Assembly: GCA_023213395.1 (NCBI GenBank)
Contig: CM041465.1
Location: forward strand, 64,487,741-64,551,740
Direction: 5' to 3'
Source: Cycas panzhihuaensis
Taxonomy: Eukaryota > Cycadophyta
DNA: 64,000 bases
Within the stretch, counting starts at the first letter, position 1; the number at the start of each line of letters is the position of its first letter. A program made the position numbers and the translations under genes. The notes beneath the pieces were generated by a model. That model saw only the letters and a program-made list of their open reading frames with translations. It ran no database searches and was not told where the DNA came from. This document shows positions 33,842-46,290 of this stretch, piece after piece.

Positions 33842-36073
33842 CTATCCTTAATAGGATTTGACATACTTAGCCTAGAAGATACACCTCTAACCCTAATGTT
33901 ATTTAAAGAAAAAGAAGAAAATGTGGAAAAACATCAAGAAGATTTAGACAAAAATATTAAAATCTAAAAGAAGAAGAGGCATTAAAAAAAGAGGATAACA
34001 CTTAGAAGGAGGAATAAGAAACTCTAGCCAAGGTGGAAGGATCAAGTGGGGATAACAATTTGAAGAGCATAAGTGATAACATGGAGAAGGTACCTTAGCT
34101 TATCAAGAAAATTATTTTACAAGGAGGTTGTTTGAAGGGCATGCCCACTAAGAAATTGTATTAGTCATTTATTATTCTGACACCATTAGAAATGAAAATA
34201 CTACAATGTTAGTAACCTATTCAATTAAGGGTACCTTTTCATAATCCATTATTTAGAAGAAATAATCTTAGGGGAGAAAGCATACCTAGGACACTAACAA
34301 AACCTAGTGCAATAATGGAATAAGTTACAACATTTATAACTCTAGAAGTGGAAATTATTCTATATATAATTTTTGAGGGAGCTAACCACATGTTTTTGCC
34401 AAAATGGTAGATTTTAAGAAGTTTAGGAAGCTAATTTTTGATAATATAATAGATGTATAAGAGCATGCATATCCATTCCAAAACTCAGTAAATGTAAAGA
34501 AGATAGAAAATGAAGATGAAATCAAGGTATTGTTCATATGTACATTGTAGGATGTATCATTGTCATGATTACAAATATAAAAAATAAATAAATAAAGCAT
34601 GGGAAATATCAAAAAGAAGTTTTAAAAAGGTTTTGAAATTTTAGAAGTAATAAAGTAATAGATCTTATATTAAAAAGAAAAACCAATAGAGACCTAGGGA
34701 GTCAATATTAATATATGTAAGTCATACAAATATTATAGCTACTAATATGACACATAGAGGAAATATTACAAATTATAATATGAAAAATTATGGTATTAAT
34801 AGGTTGAATACAGATTTAAATGCCTTAATGATGATGCATTGCCTAAAATATTTCTAAAATACCTAAGAATTGGAATTGGAATTGGAATTTGAAAAACAAA
34901 TGGATGCACAATTAGGAAGCCAAAATTAACTACTCTCACAAGCTCAAGATGAAATTTTAGAGTTCAAATATCAAAACTATAGGAAACCCTATTTTCAAGT
35001 TGGAAAATTAAAAGAAGCTTTAGAAATGAAAGCTCTCAAAAAGAAAGTTACAAGATTAAAGATGGAATCACAAATTCCCAAAGTAAATGAAGAAGAAAGG
35101 GATAAGAAACAAAGAGACAAAGAGTCTTATAATGGAAATTAGTGTCAAATATATGACAAGAATTCTCATTCTACCAAATAATGTAACTTAAACCCTAAAA
35201 ATAATGGCATCAAAAAATAAGATAAATTGCATTATAATATTGATCTATTAGATAAAAATAAGGAGATAATTTCAGGCAATGCATATTTATCTATGTAATC
35301 CATAAAAAATGGTGGCCCCGCATAAAAGTGCGTTGTACTATATAAAGACATCATTTCTACATAAGATTAGATTATGTATTATAATGTCCTAAAAAGTCAA
35401 TAAAATAAAGGTATCTCAAGATACTATTTATGATTCTACTATTAAACATATTGCACTTTATTACTTATTTATTTATGTCATGTTTATTATTATTTTCTCA
35501 TAATATCAAAGTTTGTCTAAGAATTTTAATATTGCATTAGAGTGAATTCAAAATTTATAATAAATTATACTACATATATGATGTGGACACCCATAAAAAA
35601 GGGAGCATTATTTTAATCATTGTGGGAGAAACCATCAAAGAAGAGGAAGGGGAAGAGGTGGTAAATCAACTAAAAGAGTGTACACTATTAAAACTACACC
35701 AAAATATCTGAAAAGGGAACCATTAATGGGGTATTATTTTATTTGTTTAGAATTTAGCCATTGGAAATTTGAGTGTCTAATGGCTAGAACACATGTAGAA
35801 TGCCCATTTGTCTGCAAAAATTGTGGCCCTATTAACCACACTCTAAAAATTATAAGGGAAAAATAAAGGCAACAAGTTTAATAACAACAGTCCTATAATC
35901 ACAAAAAAATATCAATCTACAAATTAGAAGTGGAACTAAAAGGAAGAAAAAGGTAGAAAGTGACTACCCTAAACCAAATTAGAGATAAACCATTTCATGG
36001 TAGTAAAAAAAAGCCTTAGAAAATATGGCATGAGAGGAAGAAGAAAAAAAACTCCCAATGGAAAAATCAAAGA

Positions 36074-36074
<1 letters not shown>

Positions 36075-36142
<68 letters not shown>
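36075..36142. repeat. (TA)n(GA)n compound microsatellite
   Basis: About 16 TA repeats run directly into about 19 GA repeats. Confidence 0.95.
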
Positions 36143-36146
<4 letters not shown>

Positions 36147-37185
36147 ATATAATAAATAAAAAGAGAAGAAACTAATGGTGAGTCAACTACCTATAGTTAA
36201 AATAGAAGATCTATTTAATGGTGTACCTATATAAGATATCCCAAGGATATTGGTGGTGATGGAAAACTTAGCCAAGCAATAATGATGCACCATCCTATTC
36301 TTATAAATAATCAAGTGGTTGAAAATCAAAGCTCAAAACTCTCATGTAGCATATAAGATTATATAATAAACAACAATAATATACAACCTATATAAATAAC
36401 AACCTAAGAGTTATGGAAAATTATAATAAGGATTAAACTCTAAAGGTGGTGATAAAACCTCCTATGCATACAATTAGTTGCAAAATGTATATAGAGTAAA
36501 TACACTAAGTATTAACTATTATAATATGAGAATTATCCTAGATCTAAATCATAGTATAGAGTCTTAAGATATAGATAACTATGAAATCATAAATGAACTT
36601 TGTTATGAGGATAATAATAATCAATATTTGAGCATAACTAGTAGTGAGGATTTTTATACTAATATGGATAAAGAGAAATGTAGGGATAGATATTTTGACA
36701 TTAATGACAACCTTGGGAGAACTTTTACTAACAATGGAAAAAATCATAAGGGAAATGGAATGGATGATAGCCACAATTCTACAAATCATAGTAGAAAAAG
36801 AGAAGATCAATCAAAGGATAATAAGAAGAAACTAGTAAAGTAGATGACACCAAGGAAAACGTGAAAAAAGATGGGTGTGAATACCATACTAGGACATCAT
36901 ATTTCAAAAAGGGTAGTTGAGTATGAAAATTCAACAACAAACCCTAAATATATTAGGGCAAATTAAAGATGTATTAGAAAGGCCTATATATTATTGAGAA
37001 GGTATATAAAAATGGCATTATTTAGTTAAGGACATTGGCAAGCTAACTACAACATAAAATGGTCAAGGGCAAAAAACTCAAACTCTATCATAGTTAGGAT
37101 TGGAAAAATTTACCTAAAGGAATTGATTAGGTGTAATGTAATATGTTGCTTGAAGTTAGGAATAATTAAAGTCATATTAATTCTT

Positions 37186-37190
37186 AATAT
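37186..37190. repeat. Copia-2 target-site duplication, left copy
   Basis: AATAT before the 5' LTR equals AATAT at 42363-42367 after the 3' LTR. Confidence 0.95.
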
Positions 37191-37409
37191 TGTTAAGATA
37201 TAATGTTTTATCTAGGACAGAAAAGGGGGTCATGTTAGACCAACCCTTTAATGCTCTCATGAGATCATGCCACTTGGTAACATCTAAATGATTGGTTACA
37301 TTAGTGGTTGTAACCAACTCATGACTCTTGTATACTTAAGTAAATGAATCTCAATAGAAAATCATCTCATTCCTTTCTCTGTTTGTTCCTGATCTGCGTT
37401 TTGTCAACA
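37191..37409 (+). repeat. Copia-2 5' LTR
   Basis: 219 bp. It differs from 42144-42362 at three sites (a G/T in the AAAA-GGGG run, T/C in CTTGGTAAC, A/T in AGAAAATC). CTCTTGTATACTTAAG-like sequence in the middle may hold the promoter. Confidence 0.96.
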
Positions 37410-37421
37410 TGGTATCGGAGC
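37410..37421 (+). other. Copia-2 primer-binding site (tRNA-iMet)
   Basis: TGGTATCGGAGC, one base different from the standard TGGTATCAGAGC, immediately after the LTR. Confidence 0.9.
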
Positions 37422-38032
37422 GGTCGCTCAAGCGACATCTCTTAAGAAGAATTCTTCTGTCTGTCAATCTTATCAAGTGTTGAAGGAAGATTTATCAGTC
37501 AGCATCATAAATTCTCCATCGAAATGCGGAGCATGCGGACTGCATTTAACTGTCTGACGTCATTTTTTCAACTATGTCAGATCGAGATGAAAATTTGTAG
37601 GGAGGTAGATTGAAGGATGCCGAACACATTTCTCTTCTGGAGCGAAGCATTTTGAGGCCGTTTTCAAGCCCAAATCAGACCCTAACTAGTCCACGTGTTT
37701 TTGGAGAAACCAGAGCAAAAATCTAGGTATTTCTGGTCCAAAATCCTTCACACTATAAATACATTTGATTTGCATCCAAAATCGAAGGTTTATTTTGAGA
37801 TTTTCCAGTGTTTTTTCTCAAAATTCAAATTTACGCCTAATAGCTTTTTCCTTCCGAGCCGATTTCTCTCATTTGGAAGCGGTTTCAAAATCGACTTGAG
37901 ATCCTCACAGCGACTTGAAAACCTACATGTTGAGGTACACTCCATTTTTGGTCAGACACCTAGGGTTTTGTCTGAAAATCAAATGCAATTTGTCTGGACT
38001 AGCCCTAAATCAGGTCCTTCAACTCGAAAATC
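37422..38032 (+). other. Copia-2 leader
   Basis: 611 bp between primer site and gag start with no recognised domain. A 126-codon open frame beginning at 37695 overlaps the gag start out of frame and shows no known motif; it is treated as chance. Confidence 0.6.
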
Positions 38033-38990
38033 ATGTCTTCCTCCCTCATTACTCTGTTTGAACCTGAAAAACTGACCAGTTCGAATTACCATGTGTGGAA
38101 AATCAAAATGGAGACCGTTCTGAGGATGAAAGATGCCTGGGAAATTGCTGAAGGAAAAGAAACCCATCCTCCTGCTGGTGATGATAAATTAAAGAGCTGG
38201 ATTGAAAGGAATAATATGGGTAGTCTCACCCTAAAAATGTCTATTTCAGATTCCGTACTTGTCTATGTTGAAAAACTGAACCAGACCTCTAAAATCCGGA
38301 AATGTTTAGAAAACCTATATGGTCAAAAGAATAAAGCAAGGATAATCACACTCAAAGAAGAGTTGTACAAACTCCATATAAAAGAAAACGAAGCAGTGGA
38401 AGAATTTATGCATAAAATCATCACTGTGAGAAATAATCTTCTGAGTGCTAGAGGAATGATATCTGAATAAGACCTTGTAGAAATAGTAATGCAAAGAACG
38501 CCCAAATCTTTTGATACCATTGTTAACACTATCACGAGATAGTGATAGGTTAGATAAATTGACTCTTGATGAATTAGCGGAATTTCGCTATTAAGACAGA
38601 GCGAGAGAAACAAAAGATACGAAAATACAACAGAAGCTAGAAGATGCTTTTGCATCCAGATTGAATCTCGGGCAAAGAGGGAGACAACAATTTCGTGCAC
38701 CAAGCAGAATGTCGATTCCGTGAGGTCGAGGGGGCTGGTCAAATTCCGGAGGACGAGGACGCAGAGAAAATAGAATATGCTACAACTGTGGCCGAACTGG
38801 ACACTTCGCCAACAATTGTAGGGTCTTCAACATATGTTGCTCATGAGACGAGTGGACACTATCCTTATCGGTGTCCTCAAAGACGAAATGAAATTTACAA
38901 AGGAAAAGACCTATTGGCGAATACAAAGAAAGAAAAGATGATGATGAAGAAGAAGAAGAAGAAGGCGCCTTCATCACGGCATTGGTTCTG
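38033..38990 (+). pseudogene. Copia-2 gag
   Basis: ATG at 38033 starts 145 codons of Copia Gag: LFEPEKLTSSNYHVWKIKME is the typical opening, followed by the UBN2-type helical region (CLENLYGQKNKARIITLKEE, then YKLHIKENEAVEEFMHKI). A TAA at 38468-38470 interrupts it, and related sequence continues out of frame. A perfect CCHC knuckle, CYNCGRTGHFANNC, lies at 38778-38819, and a second, damaged one (GHYPYRCPQ) follows at about 38850-38880. A GAAGAA-rich run near 38940-38965 encodes Lys repeats. Gag would package the RNA; this copy would give only the N-terminal half. Confidence 0.9.
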
Positions 38991-39161
38991 AGGATGAAAG
39001 ACAAAGATATTTGGTACATAGATTCAGAGCCTCTAAACACATGATGAGTCGAGAAGGCGGTTTCAAACCATAAGTCCATACAATATGGACAAGTCCGTGG
39101 AGCTGGGTGACAAGTACTCCCTTAACATCAAAGGGATTGGAACCATTTCGATGAAATCTAA
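38991..39161 (+). pseudogene. Copia-2 protease active-site region (1-bp deletion)
   Basis: WYIDS (Trp codon at 39012, catalytic Asp at 39021-39023) is followed by GAGCCTCTAAACACATGATG. The expected DSGASKHMM would appear if one G were present after TCA. The missing base shifts the frame inside the aspartic protease motif and abolishes maturation of the polyprotein. Confidence 0.8.
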
Positions 39162-40481
39162 ATGGAAATGAAAGAAAAATTGGAAATGTTCTCTATGTAC
39201 GGACACGAAGATGAATCTTCTTTCGCTCTCAAGCGAGCAAAAGGACTGAGGACCATTTTCGATGAAGAAGGGAATTGCCACATCCTGGATATGAAAAAAG
39301 ATGGGAAAATTGTTGGAAAAGGGATCAGATGCAATGATCTCTACAAACTTCACAAATCTGTGCTTCCTTGTTTGGAAGAAAAAGCTTGTACTGCTCTTAA
39401 ATCTGATAATAAAGTATGGCATTTAAGGTATGGACATCTCCTAATTGACACACTTAAACAAATGGAAAAGTCAGAAATGGTAAATGGTTTACCTAATATC
39501 TCTTCAGATACATTTGTTTGTAAAGGTTATCAACTCAGAAAACATCATAGGTTTCCTTTTAAAGAAAGCATTTGGAAATCTCAATCTAAATTAGATCTGA
39601 TACACATAGATATTTGTGGCCCTATTTCACCACTATCACTAAACGGATGCAGATATTTCTTAACTTTCATTGATGATTTCACTCGAAAAGTTTGGGTATA
39701 TTTTTTACATAATAAGTCTGAAGTCTTTGAAACATTTAAGGAATTTAAGGTAGAAGTTGAGCTAGAATCAGGAATCAAAATCAAGTGTATCAGGTCAGAT
39801 GGAGGAGGAGAATATATGTCAAACGAGTTTCTAAATTACTACAAATATAGGGGAATTCGTAGACAAGTAACAACTCCCTATACTCCTCAGTCAAATGGAG
39901 TAGCTGAAAGAAAGAATAGAACCTTGATGGAGATGGCTTGAAGCATGATGTATGGAACAAAGATATCAAAGACATACTGGGCAGAAGCAGTCAGCACAGC
40001 ATGCTACTTGATAAACAAAAGTCCAGCCAGGATACTGAAGAACATCACTCCAGAGGAAGCATGGACATGTTTGAAACCCGATGTATGTTTTCTCAAGGTT
40101 TTTGGCAGTCAAGCATTTGTGCATATTCCTGATAAAAGGAGGTCCAAATTAGATGCAAAAAGCATAGAATGTGTATTGATAGGATATAGTAAAAACTCAA
40201 AGGCATATAAGTGCATAGATCCTAGAACAAACAGAATCTATGTGAGTAGACACATTGTGTTTAATGAAGATAGCTCAGAAGAATCCTCACAGATCAAAAT
40301 AATAGAAAGCGAAAAGGAACTGGGAACTATCAGACACAGAATAATGCAGGAAGATGAGGAAGAAGATCGATCGAATTACTTGGAAAATCAAGAAACTGGA
40401 GAAGAAAATGGGCTAGAAGAAGGACAAGTTGATTCGTCATCAACAACAGGTCAGGAAGGACCATCATCACCAACTGATTAG
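39162..40481 (+). pseudogene. Copia-2 integrase
   Basis: Two open stretches (39162-39941 and 39945-40481) in one frame, separated by a single TGA at 39939 where Copia proteins have Arg (CGA to TGA). The zinc-binding region has WHLRYGHL and VCKGYQL; the last Cys of the HHCC set reads Tyr. The catalytic triad is complete: Asp at 39609 (HIDICGP), Asp at 39798 (RSDGGGEYMSNEF) and Glu at 39906 (PQSNGVAERKN). This gives spacing D-62-D-35-E. The C-terminal part has YWAEAVSTACYLINKSP and VFGSQAFVHIP, then an acidic tail. It is the best-preserved enzyme region in the window. Confidence 0.93.
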
Positions 40482-42130
40482 GGAGACATCATCGAAAAAG
40501 AAAATCCACAGAAGCAAAAAAAGCTGCCAAAATGGTACATCAAAACTGTTGAAGAAGGAAATATATTGGAACAAAAAACTCGAGGGCAAAGGTCAAGAGC
40601 TCTCCTAAGTAAGGTTGAACCACAGAATTTTGACGAAGCGAAAGATCATCCAGAATGAAGAGAAGCAATGGACAATGAAATAAATTCAATCAAGAAAAAT
40701 CAAACATGGGAATTAGTAGAACTACCTGCTAATAAATCTCAGAAGCGCAAATGGGTCTACAAAACAAAGAAAGGAGTTGATGGACAAATTGAAAAGCACA
40801 AGGCAAGGTTAGTTACAAAAGGATATACTCAAACTGCGGTATAGATTATGATGAGACTTTTCTCCAGATGGCAAAGATGAACACAGTAAGGGCGAATAGC
40901 CTTAGCCATTGCTCAAGGTTGGGGAATCTCTCGGATGGACGTAAAAGTGCCTTCCTAAGCGGTGAACGGAAGAAGAGGTTTATATGCAACAACCGGATGG
41001 ATACGCAGAATAGGAAAAGAAAATCTAGTCTCCAAATTGAAAAAGGCCTTGTATGGTCTAAAAGCAAACCGCGATGCACAGTATGCAAAACTAGATCACT
41101 TTCTTGAAGAAAATAAGTTCACTCGGTGTAATTCAGATTCCAGTCTGTACATAAGAAAAACAAACAACAAGATAACAATAATTGTTGTTTATGTGGATGA
41201 TATGCTGCTTACTGGGAATGATGTAGAAGAAATCAAGTGGATCAAAAGTCAACTTCAGTAAAAGTTTGAAATGACAGACTTAGGTTCACTAAATTATTAC
41301 TTGGGACTGGAAATAGGTCAACACCAAAACTATGTAACTCTGTCCCAAAGTAACTACATCAAAGTCTACTTGTTCGATTTCGGATGAAAAGCGCAATCCA
41401 TGCACCACCCCATGGAGACAAACCGCAATCTAACAAGAGATAGTATGGAAAAAGATGCCGATGCTACTGCATGCGTGTAAATGATTGGAAGTCTGATCTA
41501 CCTGACAGCCACCAGACCTGACATATCTTACTCAGTAGGACTAATATCAAGGTATATGCAGAATCCAAAGTTGAGACAACGGCAAGCGTGAAAAGAATTC
41601 TGAGATATCTCAAAGGAACAATAGATCTCAAGTTAGTCTATTCAAAGGGGCATCCAATCAAAATCATAGGATACTGCGATTCAGACTGGGCAGGCGACAA
41701 AGAACAAAGGAAATCCATAAGTGGTTTTTGTTTTTTCTTGGGAGATTCAGCAATCTCATGGTGCAGTAAAAAATAAGCCATAGTGGCTCTCTCCTCTCTG
41801 AGCGAGAATATAAAGCGACCACATCAAGACACCTGTGAAGCCATCTGGTTAAGACAACTCTTGCTTGATTTAAATCAACAGTAGAAAGAAGCAACTTCCC
41901 TAAATTGTGACAACTAAAGTGCCATCAAGCTGAGCAAAAATCCAATTCTGCATGCAAGAACAAAACATATTGAAGTCCATCATCACTTTATAAGAGAAAA
42001 AGTGCAGAACAAAGAAATAGACTTGGAATACTGTTCGACATATGAACAAGTTGCAGATCTTCTGACAAAACCTCTTGGGAGAGAAAGACTCAGATATTTG
42101 AGAGACAAGATTGGACTTTTAGAGATAAAA
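40482..42130 (+). pseudogene. Copia-2 reverse transcriptase and RNase H
   Basis: RT starts with REAMDNEINSIKKNQTWELV and RKWVYKTKKGVDGQIEKHKA. After a frame change near 40840-40960 it continues with KLKKALYGLKA, SSLYIRKTNN and the intact catalytic YVDDM (Tyr at 41190, Asp-Asp 41196-41201). RNase H follows with IGYCDSDWAGDKEQRKSISG at about 41662-41730, catalytic Asp present, then ISWCSKK and, out of frame, remnants of the HIxxHHFIRE-type end near 41970. The product would make and finish the DNA copy. At least four stops or frameshifts interrupt it. The last readable part lies just before the polypurine tract. Confidence 0.92.
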
Positions 42131-42143
42131 CATTAAGAGGGGG
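42131..42143 (+). other. Copia-2 polypurine tract
   Basis: CATTAAGAGGGGG lies directly before the TG of the 3' LTR. Confidence 0.9.
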
Positions 42144-42362
42144 TGTTAAGATATAATGTTTTATCTAGGACAGAAAATGGGGTCATGTTAGACCAACCCT
42201 TTAATGCTCTCATGAGATCATGCCACTTGGCAACATCTAAATGATTGGTTACATTAGTGGTTGTAACCAACTCATGACTCTTGTATACTTAAGTAAATGA
42301 ATCTCAATAGAAATTCATCTCATTCCTTTCTCTGTTTGTTCCTGATCTGCGTTTTGTCAACA
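42144..42362 (+). repeat. Copia-2 3' LTR
   Basis: 219 bp, TG to CA, 216 of 219 positions equal to the 5' LTR. Confidence 0.96.
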
Positions 42363-42367
42363 AATAT
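42363..42367. repeat. Copia-2 target-site duplication, right copy
   Basis: AATAT, identical to 37186-37190. Confidence 0.95.
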
Positions 42368-44918
42368 TAAGAGTTTGATTTCATCCTAATATAAAAATAT
42401 TCTATATGTGTGTGTGTGTGTGTAGAAGATCAACTATAACTCAAATTCTATATTTAAGAAAACTCATAGGTTATTCTATGGAAACTATAATGCAAACAAC
42501 AAAAACTCAATCAATATTATGTAGAAGAAAAGACCATTTTAGTAACCACTTCTAAAGAATATAGTAGAAGTTTCAAAAGTGAATGTTAAAGGGAACATAT
42601 TAGCTAAAATACATAAAAGTTTAAATTTCAGTAGTGCATTCCATTGTACATTCCTATTTTAGAGGAACTAATAATGTGACATGATAAAGAATGTACAAAT
42701 ATCAATAATCATAGTATAGGAAATTAGATTCATTCTAAAATTTTCTTATATAGGAACATCTTAGAAAATGCATGGTGGGTTATCATTTTGAAAACCTAAA
42801 TTCCCCACATTCCTTCCTATTTTTATTAGGTATATTTGTGTGTGTGTGTGGATGAAAATAAACTAAAATGAATTTACTTCATTTAGTTTCATTGAATCTA
42901 CATTTGTATTCTTCCCTATGTATTAGATACAACTTACTAGGTAGAATTATCATGAGTGGTTGATATAGTTTACTAGACAGAATCATGGCAAATAAGTTGT
43001 TATCACAAGTATATAGATAGATAGATATAGATATACTATATCTATAATATTAATTACTATCATCATTTATTATTCATCAACCATTTATAAATAATAGTCT
43101 ATATTATTGAAAATAATTAAAGAACATAAATAAAAGTTTAGTGTTCAACAACTAAAATCACTCATAAGAGAACTCAATGGCATATTAAAACCATTAAGGT
43201 AAAATACCAACTAACATGAGGTAAATATTAAATATAATAAAAAATTGGAAGGAGGTAAAACTAGATTTAAAGTATTAATAAAAACTCTTGATGAACATTC
43301 ATCTATATAAGAAACTAAATTTCCAAATCACAACTAACTAGACATTGTAGAGTCATCAGGTGAGGGGTACTATAAAAGGTTACTTTCTAATTAACCTAAC
43401 CACCAAATGGAGGAAGTAGATCAGGTAAATATTTTAAAACTAAATAACATAATAAATGGCACAAATGTTTGGCAATCTTCTTGCAATGATCATTTATCAA
43501 AAAAGTAAATATTAATAGAGAATGAATACCCATAAGAAAGACTAAGAGCCTCACCACTATCTTGAATAGTTGACATCAAGCATTTTAAAGGAAACATAAA
43601 TTCTATGCACAATTTGTTTGTTAGAATCATAAGAAAGAACATAATGAACTATAAGTGTAATATGTCAAAAAGCCAAAATATTATAAAGCCTAACTTGATT
43701 TTTTTATAATTATGTGTTACATGAATATGGATCACTAGCCTATACATTCATCAACAATGAATCATATAAATCAAAGCATATATAAAAGCACCTTTTAATG
43801 TATAAGACAAACCTAGGAATCATTCTTGAACTACCTAGATGAAAACATACTCATATAAGAGATACATTTGTTAAAAGAATTTGCATCAAATTTAAAGGTC
43901 ATCCCTCCAATTAACTTAGAAGAACAACATATAATTATTATAAAAAACTTTATAAAATAGCAAAAGCAAAAATACACAATCAATTGGTTATTTAACAAGA
44001 TGACATGACTATGGTAGATGTTAGTAGATGAACTCTACCTTTTAAGTAATATAGGATAATTTATAATCCATAGATAAAGAATTATACATTGGAAGTTCCA
44101 TTAGTATTAGTAATGATTTTATTTCCTAGCCATCCCAAATAGGGCCTTAAATCTAATATATTAAAAATTATATTAAAGTCTCTCCCAATATATGTATCAC
44201 CAACAACTACTCTTTAAGAAGAAATATTTAATAATTAATGAAATAAAGCCTATAGGTAGTCTAATATATATCTATAGTCTATTATAATAAATTGAATGGA
44301 AGATTCTATGGCATCAAGCCAAATAAACTACCTTAGTTTAGGGACTTATAATGACTAAAAACTCATTGAATACTTGTTTAAAGATATAAGGTTGATGAAT
44401 ATGATATTCTCATATCTACAAGAGGCAATCATTAGCTATCCTTTATTTAATATGCTTCAAGGGAGAAACATTTTCAAGAGGGGAAGTATTATTATATATC
44501 TAATCAATAATTACCATTAATTAATTAATGCTTATTTATAAATAGGTATGCTAATAGTTATACCTTCTCATAGATAGATACCACACACACACACATATGT
44601 GTATGTGTGTGTGTCACAATTATACCTTGGTCATCCTTATTTATTAGCCTATTATACCTATATTTAGATATCCCTTTCAAAGTACTTTAGTATAACCTTA
44701 GAGACTCAACCCTTCTAATTAGCTTAGTAGATATATCTTTTGGGGTTGAATAATTTAAATCACCATATGTAGGAGTACATCTAAGATGAAATTATCCCTA
44801 GTTTAGTGCATGAAAGTAAATGGAAAATTTTATAACTCTAACTATAAAAGACTTAGTGTAATCTCAACCTTGAATACATGTGCACGTGACTATTGAATCA
44901 AGTAAATTACATAAGTAG
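42368..44918. other. AT-rich spacer with short microsatellites
   Basis: No gene found. It continues the relic region split by Copia-2. Simple repeats include (TG)n at 42407-42424 and 42837-42850, a TAGATA/TATC run around 43012-43045, and a palindromic (CA)n(TG)n block at 44582-44614. Stops are dense in all frames. Confidence 0.6.
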
Positions 44919-45722
44919 TATTGGGTGCAATACCTAATTATATAATTACCCTCCTGTATACTCTCTCTACATTTATTTATATTTTATATTTGAGGCTATG
45001 GACTACATAGAGATGTGTGTGATCTTAAGATTGACCAATAAGGTTCTCTCATTGATGATGAAATTGTATTTAAGTATGTACATTATCATTTATTCTAATT
45101 TAAGTTTTGGCCATTTTTCCATATCTTGTATTCATTAAAAAAGGTGTATAATTTTACAAATTCAAAAATAGACTTAACTAGATTAGATAATATTTTTAGG
45201 TCTACCTAGCCTTTTTGTCGCTCAACCCTTGGTCACTTGTAGTACTTATATGTCTAGTCGCTAGCTAAAAAAATGAGTTAAACCCTAATTTTTAGCCTTA
45301 TGGAGTCTTTGTCACCATTTTAACTATAACCTAAGGTAGGAGACTCTATTTTTAGTGTCATTAATTGTATTGGATTCGTAACTAAGAGATCTTTCATTTG
45401 ATAAGTCACTTGATATTATTTGGAGCTATTTTGATGTAAAAATTTTATCTCAAAGTCAAAAGTATTCTTCAAAACTTTATTTTTCCTCATTCTTTTAGGT
45501 TTTTTAGGCACGTATATGTATTTTTAAAGGCTTCATAATATTTGTTGATATGATGTGTATTAAATGAGAGAAATAGCATATACTAAGGTCTCATTCTTGG
45601 CTCTAGAGAACCTATTGAATTTCATTTTAAATATCATTATATAAGAGAGAGTCATTCATGTTATACTTGAGTCACATATATCTCTTGATCCATGTATTAA
45701 TATTATTATTGACTTTTTGGCA

Positions 45723-45803
45723 CATAGAGGTATGACGTAAGCCCATGGTGGTATGATGTAAGCCCAAAGAGGTATGTTTTTATCCCATGAGGTAATTTGA
45801 GGC
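45723..45803. repeat. 21-bp tandem repeat
   Basis: About four imperfect copies of a unit like CATAGAGGTATGACGTAAGCC. On the minus strand it creates a repetitive Trp/Ala/Tyr/Ile/Pro peptide in a chance open frame (45910-45656). Confidence 0.8.
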
Positions 45804-46290
45804 CATAGAGCCATTTGAAGACTATTTACATTTCCCATATAAGCAAGAGGTGGGACCCCTTTATAGCTACTCTTAATGGCACTCATTAATCCATGTATAC
45901 AAAGGAACATTCTAGTTAATCAATAGTCAAAGTAATTAATTACACATGTGGTCTGGCAGATAGTATTCTCTTCATATGGATATTAGTAGTTGATTATATT
46001 ATTATAGTAGATTATGATTTATCTTATTTGAAGACTTGGTAATTTCTATTTAAAGACTACTAGCATTCTCATTTAAGTAAGAGGTGGGACCCCTATACAG
46101 TTACTCTTGTTGGCACTGATTAAACCATGTATGCAAAGGAAGTTCCTACTCAACTAGAAGTTACAGTAGCTAGTTCCCCATGCATTCTCATAGATGGACT
46201 CTACTTCATCTGGCTATCAGTAGCTTATTATATTATTGCAGCAACATATGATCTAACTTTCATTTGAAGACTCGACACTTATTATTTGAT
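45800..46290. repeat. Two tandem copies of a 234-bp unit
   Basis: AAGAGGTGGGACCCC occurs at 45845 and 46079. Both are followed by matching TACTCTT-GGCACT-ATTAA, CCATGTAT-CAAAGGAA and ATTATATTATT landmarks. The copies have diverged substantially. Confidence 0.8.

Larger units (their letters stand above)
33842..37190 (+). other. AT-rich relic region with gag-like zinc knuckles
   Basis: No intact gene. Two places on the plus strand look like decayed nucleocapsid motifs. Around 35143-35190 CQIYDKNSHSTK-stop-C fits CCHC with one Cys changed to Tyr. The 62-codon frame at 35678-35866 contains YFICLEFSHWKFEC and VCKNCGPINHTLK, two knuckles each lacking one ligand. A TATATAAAG box lies at about 35340 between them. 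The surrounding coding-like text is Lys/Glu/Asn-rich and full of stops. This could be an old LTR element or another reverse-transcribing element; no RT, integrase or LTR pair was found, so I do not assign it. Confidence 0.4.
37191..42362 (+). mobile_element. Copia-2: complete but defective Ty1/copia element
   Basis: 5,172 bp on the plus strand, with two 219-bp LTRs (TGTTAAGATA to GTCAACA), a perfect AATAT target duplication, a tRNA-iMet primer site and a polypurine tract. Internal order is gag, protease, integrase, RT and RNase H. The LTRs differ at three positions (about 1.4%). Coding sequence is recognisable throughout but carries frameshifts (for example in the protease active site) and stops, so it cannot make its own enzymes. 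It interrupts the AT-rich relic region. Confidence 0.96.

Noticed and set aside
36628-36843. 71-codon Asp/Asn/Lys-rich plus-strand frame in the AT-rich relic region.
   Set aside because: Two overlapping frames of similar length exist in this low-complexity stretch, and no motif or homologous copy in the window supports it as a gene.
37695-38075. 126-codon open frame in the Copia-2 leader.
   Set aside because: It overlaps the gag start out of frame and has no recognisable motif.
45656-45910. 84-codon minus-strand frame with repeated Trp-Ala-Tyr-Ile-Pro text.
   Set aside because: The periodic text comes from the 21-bp tandem repeat; no other support for a gene.
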